DNA of 61,008 nucleotides from Paracoccaceae bacterium. Lineage in GTDB: Bacteria > Pseudomonadota > Alphaproteobacteria > Rhodobacterales > Rhodobacteraceae. Under the pieces are notes generated by a model, which worked only from the letters and a program-made list of their open reading frames with translations, ran no database searches and was not told the DNA's origin. Position numbers and translations under genes: made by a program. This document shows, piece by piece, positions 16,759-24,960 of this stretch (within the stretch, counting starts at the first letter, position 1; every line of letters starts with the position of its first letter). The stretch spans positions 42,900 through 103,907 of the forward strand of contig JABSSD010000006.1 of the NCBI GenBank assembly GCA_013214575.1, read 5' to 3'.

Positions 16759-18170
16759 AGGGGCTCCTCCCGGACCAGCAGGATCTCCACCCGACGGTTC
16801 AATTGCCGGGCTTTGGGCGTATTTGCCCTGTCCAGCGGATCATTGGCACCAACCCCAACCGCCCTCAGCCGGGTTGTGGTGGAGACAAAGCCCGCCAGAA
16901 CACCCATCACGGTGCTGGCCCGCGCCAGTGACAGCGCCTCATTGGTCCGATAGCGCCCGCGCCCGTTCATTTGGATATTGTCGCTGTGGCCCTCGATGAT
17001 AATCGCTCCGCCCATATTCTCAGCCTCAAGCACCCGGCCAAGCCGTTGAGCCAAAGGGGTGACATCCGAATTCAGCTCAGCCGAGCCCGATTTGAACCGC
17101 AACTGTGACCCCAACCTTAAGGCGATAAAGTCACCCTTAATTTCAACCTTAATCAGGCCTGAGTCAATTTCGGCCTTCAACACGCGCCTGATGCGGGCCA
17201 GTTGCGCCGGGATCGGCGCCACAAAAGACGCCCTCTCCGCCGCCCCTGCCCCACTCTCTCCCCCAGTCCCTGCCCCAGTCTCCAGGGCAATTTCTTCACT
17301 GGGATCATGCAACGCCAGCAGGATCTGCTGGCTGGCGTAGAGCTCTGACGACAGCAGCCCCGACAGGGTGGCAAAGAAGGCCATCACCATACAGCCAGCC
17401 ACGCCGCAGCATATCCACAGGGGAAGCCTCTCGGCGCGGCGCGCCCCGCCCATCAGCACCGGCGACCAATGTATCGACAGATCAAGCCCCGGCGCTGGCG
17501 CCAGCAACCGGAATTGCTGATAGGCCGCTTGGCGCAACCGCGTCAGCGCCCTGGCACCGTTGCGCTGATGCCGGTATTTGCCCTCAAACCCCAGCGCCAG
17601 ACAGCTCAGCATCAGCTCCAGCACCTGTTTGTGGTCGCCAGCCTGCGCCAGCAGATTTTCCAACCGCACAAAAAAGCCGATGCCAGCCATGCGATCCTGC
17701 AACAACTCAGCCGCCATCGAGTGCTGCTGCCAATAGGCCGGATCGGTGCCGGGGATGGTCTGGGCAATGTCATCCGCCGTCGCCGTCAGCGCGTAGCGGG
17801 CAAGCTCAATATCCTCTGGGCTGACGGCATGGTCTTGGGCTGTCACCACAAAATCATCAATTTCGCGCATCAGATAGGCGCGCAACGGCCGCGTTTGCAT
17901 TTCAATTTGCCCGCTGCGCAGCCGCCCCAGCAGCACCAGCAGATCAGTTGCCGCCGCCAGGATTGGATTGGACGCCTGCCCCACCTTGACGCTGCCGCCG
18001 CGCTGCCGCATGGCAAGGGAGGTTTTCCGATTTTGGCCGTCCTGCGGCGGCCCGGCCCCAAACCGGGTCTCGCCGCCGCTTTGGGGCTGAGGCCGCCGCG
18101 TCGGGGCCTCAGCATTTCCGGCGGCCGGCCTGCCAAAGACCGTGCGATCACCATCGTTATCGTGGGGCAT
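16755..18170 (-). CDS. tssL: T6SS protein TssL/DotU with C-terminal OmpA/MotB domain
   Basis: 471 residues. The N-terminal tag DGDRTVFGRP is typical of TssL. Residues ~65-235 form the cytoplasmic DotU domain (NPILAAATDLLVLLGRLRSG, EIDDFV, LELMLSCLALGFEGKYR), followed by one membrane helix (~250-274) and a periplasmic OmpA-like peptidoglycan-binding domain (~345-471: FKSGSAELN, IIEGHSDNI, NEALSLARASTVMGVL, RRVEILL). It anchors the T6SS membrane complex to the wall. It is the first gene of the minus-strand block; no tssK or tssJ precedes it, although these usually lie beside tssL. Confidence 0.92.
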   Translation of the reverse strand: MPHDNDGDRTVFGRPAAGNAEAPTRRPQPQSGGETRFGAGPPQDGQNRKTSLAMRQRGGSVKVGQASNPILAAATDLLVLLGRLRSGQIEMQTRPLRAYLMREIDDFVVTAQDHAVSPEDIELARYALTATADDIAQTIPGTDPAYWQQHSMAAELLQDRMAGIGFFVRLENLLAQAGDHKQVLELMLSCLALGFEGKYRHQRNGARALTRLRQAAYQQFRLLAPAPGLDLSIHWSPVLMGGARRAERLPLWICCGVAGCMVMAFFATLSGLLSSELYASQQILLALHDPSEEIALETGAGTGGESGAGAAERASFVAPIPAQLARIRRVLKAEIDSGLIKVEIKGDFIALRLGSQLRFKSGSAELNSDVTPLAQRLGRVLEAENMGGAIIIEGHSDNIQMNGRGRYRTNEALSLARASTVMGVLAGFVSTTTRLRAVGVGANDPLDRANTPKARQLNRRVEILLVREEPL

Positions 18171-18697
18171 CAGCCCCCCCCACTCGGCAGGACCTGCGTC
18201 AGCAGCAGGCGGGGCGCAGCGGCAACGCTCTGTTTAAAACCACGGTCGGTCGGCTGAAAATGAGGGGGCTCTAACGCCACCCCTTCAGTCCGGGCAGCCT
18301 TGTTGAAACGCAACATTTCACTCTAAATCTCCAAAACACTATGCGGGCCGTGCAAAATATGACGCGATCTTGCACCGGGCTATCAAACGGGTCAAGGGAC
18401 CGCACCGTTCATCTTCCAGCCGGTCGTTTGCCCGGGTTCCGGCCAAAATTTATCTATAAATCAACGGAGTAGCCCAGTAATTTGGTGATACTGGCCATAG
18501 TCAAAGTCAATTTCGGAGTGAATTACCACGCCATGCTCCAAATGGTTTCCCGCCTCCCAGCAAGACCGCCTGATGCGGTGCCTGCCAGATCGGCAGCGAC
18601 ATCGCATGGCTGGCCTTCTTTGCTAGATCTCGCATCACAGCGCGCTACCTAGCAGAGGGGAACCACGTCCAGACCTCTGACCTGCAGGGAGAAAACC
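18171..18697. other. Intergenic region between divergent tssL and AAA ATPase genes
   Basis: About 530 bp without a convincing gene. It should hold the tssL promoter (minus strand) and the promoter of the ATPase gene. No tssK/tssJ remnant, tRNA or clear palindrome was recognised. Confidence 0.5.
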
Positions 18698-19966
18698 TTG
18701 AACACATTTGCATATTATGCACCGCCAAGGACCATTCAAGACACCGGCCTAAGCCCCAGCTTTCTGATCTCCCTGACCTGCAAGATTATGTATGAGGGCG
18801 GTGTGCTGACACCGGATGAGATTTCAATAGAGATCCGATTGCAGAAACTGGTCTGCCGACAGCTGATCAAACAGATGACCGAATTGATGCTGGTTGAGGC
18901 GCAGGGGCTGGCCGGCCCCGATATCAAATCCGACATCCGCTATTCGCTGACCGATCTGGGCCGCAAATGGGCTCTCGAGGCGATGCTGGTGTCGCAATAT
19001 GTGGGCCCGGCCCCGGTCACCCTGGACCTGTTCGAAACCCAGATCCGCGAGCAATCGATCAGCCGTGAACAGATCCATCGCACCGATCTGGAAGCTGCGA
19101 TGTCCCATTTGGTGCTGCCCACGGGGCTGATGTCGCAACTGGGACCGGCCGCCAATTCCGGGCGCTCAGTGTTGCTGTACGGCGAGCCGGGCAATGGCAA
19201 GACCTCGCTGGCCGAGGCCCTGGGAGAGTCATTTTGCGACACCGTGTATTTCCCGCATGCCCTGCTGGTGGGAAATCAGATTATCCGGTTTTACGATGAA
19301 ACCCTGCACAGCACCGCCGAGATGCCAGCAGATGCGGAGCCGCTGGATCCCCGCTGGGTGGCCTGCAAACGCCCGGTGGTGATGGCCGGAGGGGAGCTGA
19401 CCCTGGCCATGCTGGACCTGTCCTTCGACCCTACCGCACGGTTCTACGAGGCCCCCATGCATCTCAAGGCCTTAGGCGGTATCTTTGTGCTGGATGACTT
19501 TGGCCGCCAGACCCACAGCCCGCAGGAATTTCTCAACCGCTGGATTGTGCCCCTGGAAAAAGGGTTTGATATCATGGCCTTGCACACGGGCAAGAAATTC
19601 ACCGTGCCGTTTGACCAATTGGTGGTGTTCTCCTCGAACCTGATGCCCGAGCAACTGGGCGATGGTGCCTCGCTGCGGCGGATCTATTTCAAGATCCATG
19701 TGCCCAGCCCCACCCGCGCCGATTACATCCAGATATTTGAGGATGCCTGCGCCGAACACGGCATGCAGTGGGATCTATCCGTGGTCGAGACCTTCTTTGA
19801 ACAGGAATATGTCGCCAAGGATCACGTGACCTCGGGCGCCCATCCCGGCTTTCTGATCCGCCATATCATCTCGGCCTGCCGCTATCTGGATCGCCCGGTC
19901 GAACTCTCCATGGAGCTGCTGAACCTGGCCAGCCGCAATATTGCAGCGGCCAGGCGCAGTTCGTGA
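18698..19966 (+). CDS. AAA-family ATPase with N-terminal winged-helix-like region
   Basis: 422 residues from a TTG start preceded by GGGAG 6 nt upstream; the next ATG would remove the PPRTIQDTGLSPSFLISL segment, which looks like family sequence. Residues ~1-100 have a helix-rich, winged-helix-like character, followed by an AAA core: Walker A YGEPGNGKTSLAEAL near 166-180, Walker B GIFVLDDFGRQ near 261-271, and sensor-like VFSSNL. Substrate unknown. I believe similar proteins occur near Tad pilus clusters in other bacteria (memory, unverified). The plasmid partition/replication genes now separate it from the tad genes here. Confidence 0.75.
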   Translation: MNTFAYYAPPRTIQDTGLSPSFLISLTCKIMYEGGVLTPDEISIEIRLQKLVCRQLIKQMTELMLVEAQGLAGPDIKSDIRYSLTDLGRKWALEAMLVSQYVGPAPVTLDLFETQIREQSISREQIHRTDLEAAMSHLVLPTGLMSQLGPAANSGRSVLLYGEPGNGKTSLAEALGESFCDTVYFPHALLVGNQIIRFYDETLHSTAEMPADAEPLDPRWVACKRPVVMAGGELTLAMLDLSFDPTARFYEAPMHLKALGGIFVLDDFGRQTHSPQEFLNRWIVPLEKGFDIMALHTGKKFTVPFDQLVVFSSNLMPEQLGDGASLRRIYFKIHVPSPTRADYIQIFEDACAEHGMQWDLSVVETFFEQEYVAKDHVTSGAHPGFLIRHIISACRYLDRPVELSMELLNLASRNIAAARRSS

Positions 19967-19967
19967 C

Positions 19968-19984
19968 GGTTTCGCGGCGAAACC
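19968..19984. other. parS: parS-like centromere palindrome 1
   Basis: GGTTTCGCGGCGAAACC has 7-bp arms GGTTTCG/CGAAACC around a CGG centre. It lies in the 21-bp gap between the ATPase stop and the parB 3' end. Three further copies of the same arms lie within 4.2 kb, all around parAB and repB, which is the pattern expected of ParB binding sites. Confidence 0.75.
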
Positions 19985-19987
19985 AGC

Positions 19988-21058
19988 CTAGCCAATCTGA
20001 CGGGCGATCAACTGCAGCAAGCGTTCCGCAGTATCCGCGTTCACCACTCGGCCCTTCAGCTCTATCCGCAAGCCATCACCGGTCACTTCGGCCCGCAACA
20101 CACCGCCCTTGGCCAGACTCCGTTCCGGCACCCGGGTGATCTGCTGTGGTCGCCCGCCGCGTGAGGTATCGCGGCCAGTGTCACCGGCGCCTTTCAGCGC
20201 CGCCTGCAGCAGCGCCCACTCACCCTTGGCGTCGTCGGCCTCTGCCCCATCCAAGACCGCCCGCAGTGGCACTTGCGCGCCGCCGCGCAGGGCCGCGGCC
20301 AGTTGCAACCCGGATTTCTCGGTCAGCGCCGTTGGAAAGCGCAGCAAATCCCCCAGCGCCTCATGCACCACCGCAAAGCTGCGCACCTTGGATCGCTTGG
20401 CCTTGGACGCCGCCGAGAACAGCTTGTCCACCGCCATCTCGACCGAGGGAAACACCCCCTGGCCCGCCGCCAGCACCGCAATGCGGCCGCGTTCATAATG
20501 GCTCAGATTGGCGCGGATCTCGTTTTCCTCGACCATCGAGACATAGGCCATTTCCCCCGAGGCGGCGGGCCGGACAAAGGCGGCAATTTCGCCAAACCCC
20601 TGCCCCGATGCGGCCAGTTGACGAAACGCCAGCAGCCGTCGGAAACCGGATATCAGCCCATAGCCCTCTTCGGTCTCAACCACCTCAATCGGCGATCTCA
20701 AATCATGAGAGCGGATCGAGCTGACCAGCTCGGCCATTGCCTCATCGTCTTTGCCCATCCGGTCGCGGCGGATGAAATCCTGATCAATCCGGTCGATGGC
20801 AATCTTCTGAACCAACAACCCGGCCTGCTCGGCCTGGCGCAACCGCTCGGCGTCGCCCTGATCGCGCGCCAGCGCCACCCGATCGGTGACCGCCGCCATG
20901 CCGTTCAGCGATGCGGCCTCGGCGGCAACCTGGGCAATCGGCGGCCCGGCGGATTTGGTCTCCAGCGCCCCCCCCAGTGCCGGTTTCGCAACGAAACCCT
21001 CCTCCAGCTCTTGCAAGGTGGAGGCATCCGGGGCGGTCAATCGTCTGCGTTTAGCCAT
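19988..21058 (-). CDS. parB: Plasmid partition protein ParB
   Basis: About 356 residues. The ParB/Spo0J N-terminal domain (~55-160) includes SSIRSHDLRSPIEVVETEEG, YGLISGFRRLLAFRQL (ParB box II: SGxRR) and VEENEIRANLSHYERG. A central HTH region recognises parS. The C-terminal part is diverged. The ATG at 21058 overlaps the parA stop (ATGGCTAA) and has GGGAG 8-9 nt upstream, so it is preferred over upstream ATGs. With ParA it segregates the replicon. One parS-like palindrome lies inside its 5' coding part. Confidence 0.93.
   Translation of the reverse strand: MAKRRRLTAPDASTLQELEEGFVAKPALGGALETKSAGPPIAQVAAEAASLNGMAAVTDRVALARDQGDAERLRQAEQAGLLVQKIAIDRIDQDFIRRDRMGKDDEAMAELVSSIRSHDLRSPIEVVETEEGYGLISGFRRLLAFRQLAASGQGFGEIAAFVRPAASGEMAYVSMVEENEIRANLSHYERGRIAVLAAGQGVFPSVEMAVDKLFSAASKAKRSKVRSFAVVHEALGDLLRFPTALTEKSGLQLAAALRGGAQVPLRAVLDGAEADDAKGEWALLQAALKGAGDTGRDTSRGGRPQQITRVPERSLAKGGVLRAEVTGDGLRIELKGRVVNADTAERLLQLIARQIG
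20982..20998. other. parS: parS-like centromere palindrome 2 (inside parB)
   Basis: GGTTTCGCAACGAAACC, with the same 7-bp arms as the other three sites and CAA at the centre. It lies in the N-terminal coding part of parB, so ParB bound here could also influence its own expression. Confidence 0.7.
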
Positions 21059-22436
21059 TCTGTTCATCTCCCATATGGGCATCGCGCCACCAGCAACCGA
21101 TCAGTAATTCCTTGAACTCAGCATAGGTGCGGTCAAATGTTTCGCGGCCCCGCACATAGGTGTCGCGGTTGAAATCGCGGTAATCCGCCTCGTAAATCCC
21201 GTTCACCTGTTCGCCGGCCTGACCAACCAGGGCAGTGAAATCCTGCCGGTGCGCATTCATGAAATCGCCAAAGTAAGCCTGAATGACATTGGCCATATCG
21301 GTCTGCTGACTGGCGTCAAAGCGGGTGACAATTGCCCGTACTACATCCCATTCAAATTTCATTTCCGGCAAACCGGTCGCCCGTAGCGCCGCGTTTTCAC
21401 CGTCCTCGATGCTGGCAAAAGTGGAGTAGAGCATATCGAAGAACCGGCCCGTCGAATCGAATTCCAGAAACGAGGCGCCCAGTGGCACCAGCAGGATATC
21501 CGCCGCCGCCAGCGCATTGATGGTCAGATATCCCAGCGCCGGAGGGGTATCGAGAAACACCACGTCATATTGATCCAGAATGCCCTCGTCCTCTAGAAAA
21601 TTGGTCAGTCCATCCCACAGCGGCCAACTGCGCAGCCCCATGCGCCAGACCGGGATCTGGAACTCGGCCCAGTAGAGATTTAACTGGGCGCCGATCAGAT
21701 CGATATTGGGCCAGTGGGTGTTCTGAATGATGTCCTGAGGCGTTGTCTTCAGCGCCTCCTGCAGGGTTTCATCCAGCGGGATTTCCGGTTGCCCGGCTGC
21801 CAGCCGCACTTCATTTTCGGCGATCACCGCTTTGGCGTAATCCTTGGCAATCAGCGGGAATACGGTTTGCCATTCATCGGCCACCTTGCCGCCAAGGATG
21901 GATGTCATCGACCCCTGTGAGTCGAGATCAATGACCAGCACTTTGTATCCATCCAGCGCCGATGACATTGCCAGATGCGCCGCGGTAGAAGTCTTGCCAA
22001 CGCCGCCCTTGAAATTGGCCACCGCAACCACCTTGGCGGGCAGGCCTTCGGGCCGGTAGGGCAGGTATTCCTTGGTGCTGACACCCTCGCTGGCGAAATG
22101 CTGGCGCAGCGCCAGAACCTCTTCGAGGGTGAACCATTTGGATCCGCCTTCTCCCTCGCCCTGCGGCAGTTCCGGGTTGGCTTTCAGCACCCGGCGCAGA
22201 TGCGCTGCTGCCACCGGGATCAGGTATTTGGTAATCTCCCAGGTGGAGAACTTGCGCAGGCGTTTTTTGCCATCCGGTGCATAGCCACGCCGGGCCAGAT
22301 CTTCGCGGCCTTTGGCACAGAAAGCTGCCGCTTTTGCGAATCGGCTGGTGCCAATAGGATCGGGCAACCGTTTGGCGGCGGCCTCGGGATCCAGATTCTG
22401 ATAAGGTGGCGGAGTAGGGGTGGTGGGTTTGCTCAC
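21051..22436 (-). CDS. parA: Plasmid partition ATPase ParA
   Basis: 461 residues, a large ParA with an N-terminal DNA-binding region (~1-125, with helix-rich WEITKYLIPVAAAHLRRVL and WFTLEEVLALRQHF) and a deviant Walker ATPase domain: NFKGGVGKTS at about 141-150, DLDSQGSM and DTPPALGYLTINALAAADIL. Large ParA proteins of this kind use the N-terminus to autoregulate the par promoter. parA leads the parA-parB operon and is divergent from repB, with the replication origin in between. Confidence 0.94.
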   Translation of the reverse strand: MSKPTTPTPPPYQNLDPEAAAKRLPDPIGTSRFAKAAAFCAKGREDLARRGYAPDGKKRLRKFSTWEITKYLIPVAAAHLRRVLKANPELPQGEGEGGSKWFTLEEVLALRQHFASEGVSTKEYLPYRPEGLPAKVVAVANFKGGVGKTSTAAHLAMSSALDGYKVLVIDLDSQGSMTSILGGKVADEWQTVFPLIAKDYAKAVIAENEVRLAAGQPEIPLDETLQEALKTTPQDIIQNTHWPNIDLIGAQLNLYWAEFQIPVWRMGLRSWPLWDGLTNFLEDEGILDQYDVVFLDTPPALGYLTINALAAADILLVPLGASFLEFDSTGRFFDMLYSTFASIEDGENAALRATGLPEMKFEWDVVRAIVTRFDASQQTDMANVIQAYFGDFMNAHRQDFTALVGQAGEQVNGIYEADYRDFNRDTYVRGRETFDRTYAEFKELLIGCWWRDAHMGDEQNG

Positions 22437-22553
22437 TTGCGGTGCCTCAGGTTATGTTCGCCTTTCCGGCGTATATTCGGGTAACTATAGAACATCGTGA
22501 ATTCAATCCAGCACTGATGGCAGTTTTATCTACCTGTGCGGTGAAAAACCCTC

Positions 22554-22570
22554 GGTTTCGCCACGAAACC
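22554..22570. other. parS: parS-like centromere palindrome 3 (origin region)
   Basis: GGTTTCGCCACGAAACC, 7-bp arms with CCA at the centre, in the noncoding parA upstream region next to the AT-rich segment. Its location suggests a role in partition and possibly in repression of the parAB promoter. Confidence 0.75.
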
Positions 22571-22677
22571 CAAAGACATTGATATAAAATAGGCACAGCA
22601 AAGAGTTTATTTAGTTTAGGATCTTTAAAGACTTTGCGATGTGATAAGTGTTTAACTTCAAAATGTTGCATGGCGTT

Positions 22678-22760
22678 GGGTACCTGAATACAGGCCCAGG
22701 GGCACCCGAGTCCGGGATCTAGGGTACCCGGATACAGGACCATAGGTACCCGGATACGGG
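22678..22760 (+). repeat. Four directly repeated iterons with 22-bp period
   Basis: 17-bp units start at 22678 (GGGTACCTGAATACAGG), 22700 (GGGCACCCGAGTCCGGG, degenerate), 22722 (GGGTACCCGGATACAGG) and 22744 (AGGTACCCGGATACGGG). Start-to-start spacing is exactly 22 bp, about two helical turns, so the initiator would bind on one face of the DNA. Confidence 0.9.
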
Positions 22761-22872
22761 ATTAAGGGATCCGATTCTCAGGGCCGCCAAAGCTGCGGTG
22801 ATCTGGCGCCAAAATCCCCCGATCAGAGCCTAAAACGCCTCTCGCGATTCAAGGTAACGCCAAAAACAACGG

Positions 22873-22881
22873 TTATCCACA
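22873..22881 (+). promoter_or_regulatory. DnaA box
   Basis: TTATCCACA matches the consensus DnaA box exactly. It sits between the iteron array and repB, consistent with cooperation between host DnaA and the plasmid initiator in opening the origin. Confidence 0.8.
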
Positions 22882-22906
22882 GGGTAAAATGAGGCCACCA
22901 CCCTAT

Positions 22907-22923
22907 AGGTACCTGTCTACGGG
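22907..22923 (+). repeat. Fifth iteron, near the repB start
   Basis: AGGTACCTGTCTACGGG matches the 17-bp iteron consensus and lies 163 bp downstream of iteron 4, within the likely repB promoter or leader. Binding of RepB here would fit autorepression and copy control. Confidence 0.7.
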
Positions 22924-23017
22924 ACGTGGTGGTGCTGCGGTTTGGGCACTAAAAGAATTTGATCTGCGGGTACCTTTCGTGCCACATGTTAAAAAAACCC
23001 GAGCAGAACAAATTTAC

Positions 23018-24280
23018 ATGAATGTTACTCAGATTGATAAAGAGCAGCTGACCGGTGCGCTGCGGCGTGAGACGGTGAAAAAGAATGTCGCAGCGATCCA
23101 TATCAGCGGCAAGCTGAGCCTGTTGCAGCGTAAACTGTCCAATGTTCTGTTGCTGAATGCCTATGATGCGCTGACCACCGCACAGAGCCATTCGATTGAT
23201 GCCCGTACATTGGCGGCGATTGTCGGTTATAATTCCAACGATTTTGACACCCTGCGGGCCAGCCTGCGGGCCCTGGCCGAGACGGTGGCCGAATGGGACA
23301 TGCTGGATGAGCAGGGGCGGCAGGAATGGGGGGTGTCGTCACTGCTGTCATTTGCCAAGCTCAAGAACGGTGTCTGTGAATATGGCTATTCGCCGGTGCT
23401 GGCGCAGAAACTGCATGACCCCAAGATCTATGCGCTGATCAATGTGCATATTCAGCGCAATTTCAGCTCCGGTCACGGGCTGGCGCTGTATGAGAACTGC
23501 TATCGCTTTGTGCGCACCGGCTCCACCGGCTGGCTTAGCCTGGAGACCTTCCGCAAGCTGATGGGGGTGGATGGGTCAACCTATTACGAAAGCTTCAAAC
23601 ACCTGAATGCCAAAATCATCAAACCCTCGGTGACCGAGGTCAATAAGAACTCAGATATCGAGATCACCCCGGAGTTCCGCAAAAAGGGCCGGGCGGTCAC
23701 TGACATCCGCTTTGTGATCCGCGAGAACCCGCAGATGGCGATGTTCCAGATTGATGACAGCGACGGTGTGCGCAACATGGCGGTCTATAAGGCGCTGCGC
23801 GGTCAGGGGGTCTCGGATCGGCTGGCGCGGCAGTGGATCGCCGAACATGGCCAGGACTATGTGATGCAGAAGCTCGACTACATGATCGAGCAGGATGGGG
23901 TGAAATCCTCGGTTGGTTTTCTGTCCGCCGCCCTGCGCGATGATTATCACAAGGGGTCTGACCCTGAGACCAAGCCGCCCAGCCCGGCGGCAGTGAAGGC
24001 CGCGCGGCAGCAGCAGCTGGACCGCGACCACGAAGACGCGGCCTATCAGGCGCGCGCCGCCGAAAGAGCCGGGCGGGCCCGTAAACTGGACATTGTTCAT
24101 GATCTGGTTTCGCGGCGAAACCCAACCCAGCGCGACGCTGACAAACAACTGTTCATGGCCGGTCTGCTGGGCGATCTGGAACGGGAGAATTTCCGCGCCC
24201 ATGGCTGGCGATCGGGCTTGAATGCCCGCGCTATCCTGGAATTCTGGCAAGAGCTGGAGCCCGGTGGTTTTGAAGACTAG
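23018..24280 (+). CDS. repB: Replication initiator RepB (Rep_3 family)
   Basis: About 420 residues from the ATG at 23018; the longer reading frame from 22889 runs across the fifth iteron and lacks family similarity. The first ~230 residues are a tandem winged-helix Rep_3 initiator: KNVAAIHISGKLSLLQRKLS, NVLLLNAYDALT, VGYNSNDFDTLRASLRAL, WGVSSLLSFA, LYENCYRFVRTGSTGWL, FKHLNAKIIKPSV and SDIEITPEFRKKGRAV. It binds the iterons to start replication. The C-terminal ~150 residues are charged and contain a parS-like site in the DNA. This is one of the standard replicon types of Rhodobacterales. Confidence 0.93.
   Translation: MNVTQIDKEQLTGALRRETVKKNVAAIHISGKLSLLQRKLSNVLLLNAYDALTTAQSHSIDARTLAAIVGYNSNDFDTLRASLRALAETVAEWDMLDEQGRQEWGVSSLLSFAKLKNGVCEYGYSPVLAQKLHDPKIYALINVHIQRNFSSGHGLALYENCYRFVRTGSTGWLSLETFRKLMGVDGSTYYESFKHLNAKIIKPSVTEVNKNSDIEITPEFRKKGRAVTDIRFVIRENPQMAMFQIDDSDGVRNMAVYKALRGQGVSDRLARQWIAEHGQDYVMQKLDYMIEQDGVKSSVGFLSAALRDDYHKGSDPETKPPSPAAVKAARQQQLDRDHEDAAYQARAAERAGRARKLDIVHDLVSRRNPTQRDADKQLFMAGLLGDLERENFRAHGWRSGLNARAILEFWQELEPGGFED
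24106..24122. other. parS: parS-like centromere palindrome 4 (inside repB 3' end)
   Basis: GGTTTCGCGGCGAAACC, identical to site 1, inside the last quarter of repB. Together the four sites bracket the whole parB-parA-ori-repB module. Confidence 0.7.
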
Positions 24281-24306
24281 GAGTTTTGCGGGCTGGGATG
24301 TTCAGG

Positions 24307-24325
24307 CGGCGCATTGGCGCCGTTT
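24307..24325 (+). terminator. Probable rho-independent terminator after repB
   Basis: CGGCGC-ATTG-GCGCCG forms a perfect 6-bp stem with a 4-nt loop followed by TTT, 26 bp beyond the repB stop. The U run is short, so the call is moderate. Confidence 0.5.
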
Positions 24326-24444
24326 GTGACGGGGGTTTGCCGCCTGTAACCCAAACCACGCAATTCTATAAAATCTGTATAACACCTTTGCATGACCGGG
24401 TCCTGATTGGGCATGCTGTTTCCTGAGCAGGAAAGGGCGTCGTA

Positions 24445-24948
24445 ATGAGGAAAGTGCTAACATTGCTGTTGGCTGTGGGGGTTGCAGGCTGTGATATGTC
24501 GGCATTCAGTGACAGTCAGAGATCCGTAAGAGATACCTCCAACCGCAGTTATTACCCGGATGATGATCCCTTGGTCGAAGCCAAGGTCCAGTTCACCGAA
24601 GGCAACTATGGTCGGGCCTATACGCTGTTCGACAAGGCGCTGGATGTGGTCCCCAATGACCCGGCGGCCTTGCTGGGGTTTGCCGCCTCGTCAGATATGT
24701 TGCGCCGGTTTGACAAATCCGACGTGGCCTATCGCAAGCTGCAACCGATTATCGGCAACCGCATCGAGTATCATAACAACCGCGGATATTCCCTGTTGCT
24801 GCGGGGCGATCTGCAGGCGGCGCGAACCCATTTCATCAAGGCCTATGAGCTGGAACCCTCAAACGAGCGGGCGGCCAACAACTTGGAAATGCTGCGCAAT
24901 TCGGTCAATTATCCAAAACGGGCCAATGGAGATCTGACCGCTCTGTGA
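24445..24948 (+). CDS. tadD: TadD-like tetratricopeptide lipoprotein
   Basis: 167 residues. The N-terminus MRKVLTLLLAVGVAGCD carries a lipobox (VAGC), so it is a lipoprotein. Residues ~45-155 hold three TPR-like units (KVQFTEGNYGRAYTLFDKAL, SDVAYRKLQPIIGNR and GDLQAARTHFIKAYELEPSN). TadD-type proteins act as pilotin/assembly factors for the Tad outer-membrane channel. It opens the Tad pilus cluster, 12 bp ahead of the prepilin peptidase gene and presumably co-transcribed with it. Confidence 0.82.
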   Translation: MRKVLTLLLAVGVAGCDMSAFSDSQRSVRDTSNRSYYPDDDPLVEAKVQFTEGNYGRAYTLFDKALDVVPNDPAALLGFAASSDMLRRFDKSDVAYRKLQPIIGNRIEYHNNRGYSLLLRGDLQAARTHFIKAYELEPSNERAANNLEMLRNSVNYPKRANGDLTAL

Positions 24949-24960
24949 CCGGAGGCAAGG

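Larger units (their letters stand above)
22437..23017. other. oriV: Replication origin region of a RepB-type replicon
   Basis: 580 bp between divergent parA and repB. It contains, in order, a parS-like site, an AT-rich segment (about 22560-22670) that could be the unwinding element, four phased iterons (22678-22760), a perfect DnaA box (22873-22881), a fifth iteron (22907-22923) and a partial iteron at about 22968. This is a classical iteron-controlled origin beside its initiator gene. Confidence 0.85.

Noticed and set aside
22889-23017. RepB start at 22889
   Set aside because: The extension runs across the fifth iteron and has no Rep_3 similarity; the ATG at 23018 fits the family start.
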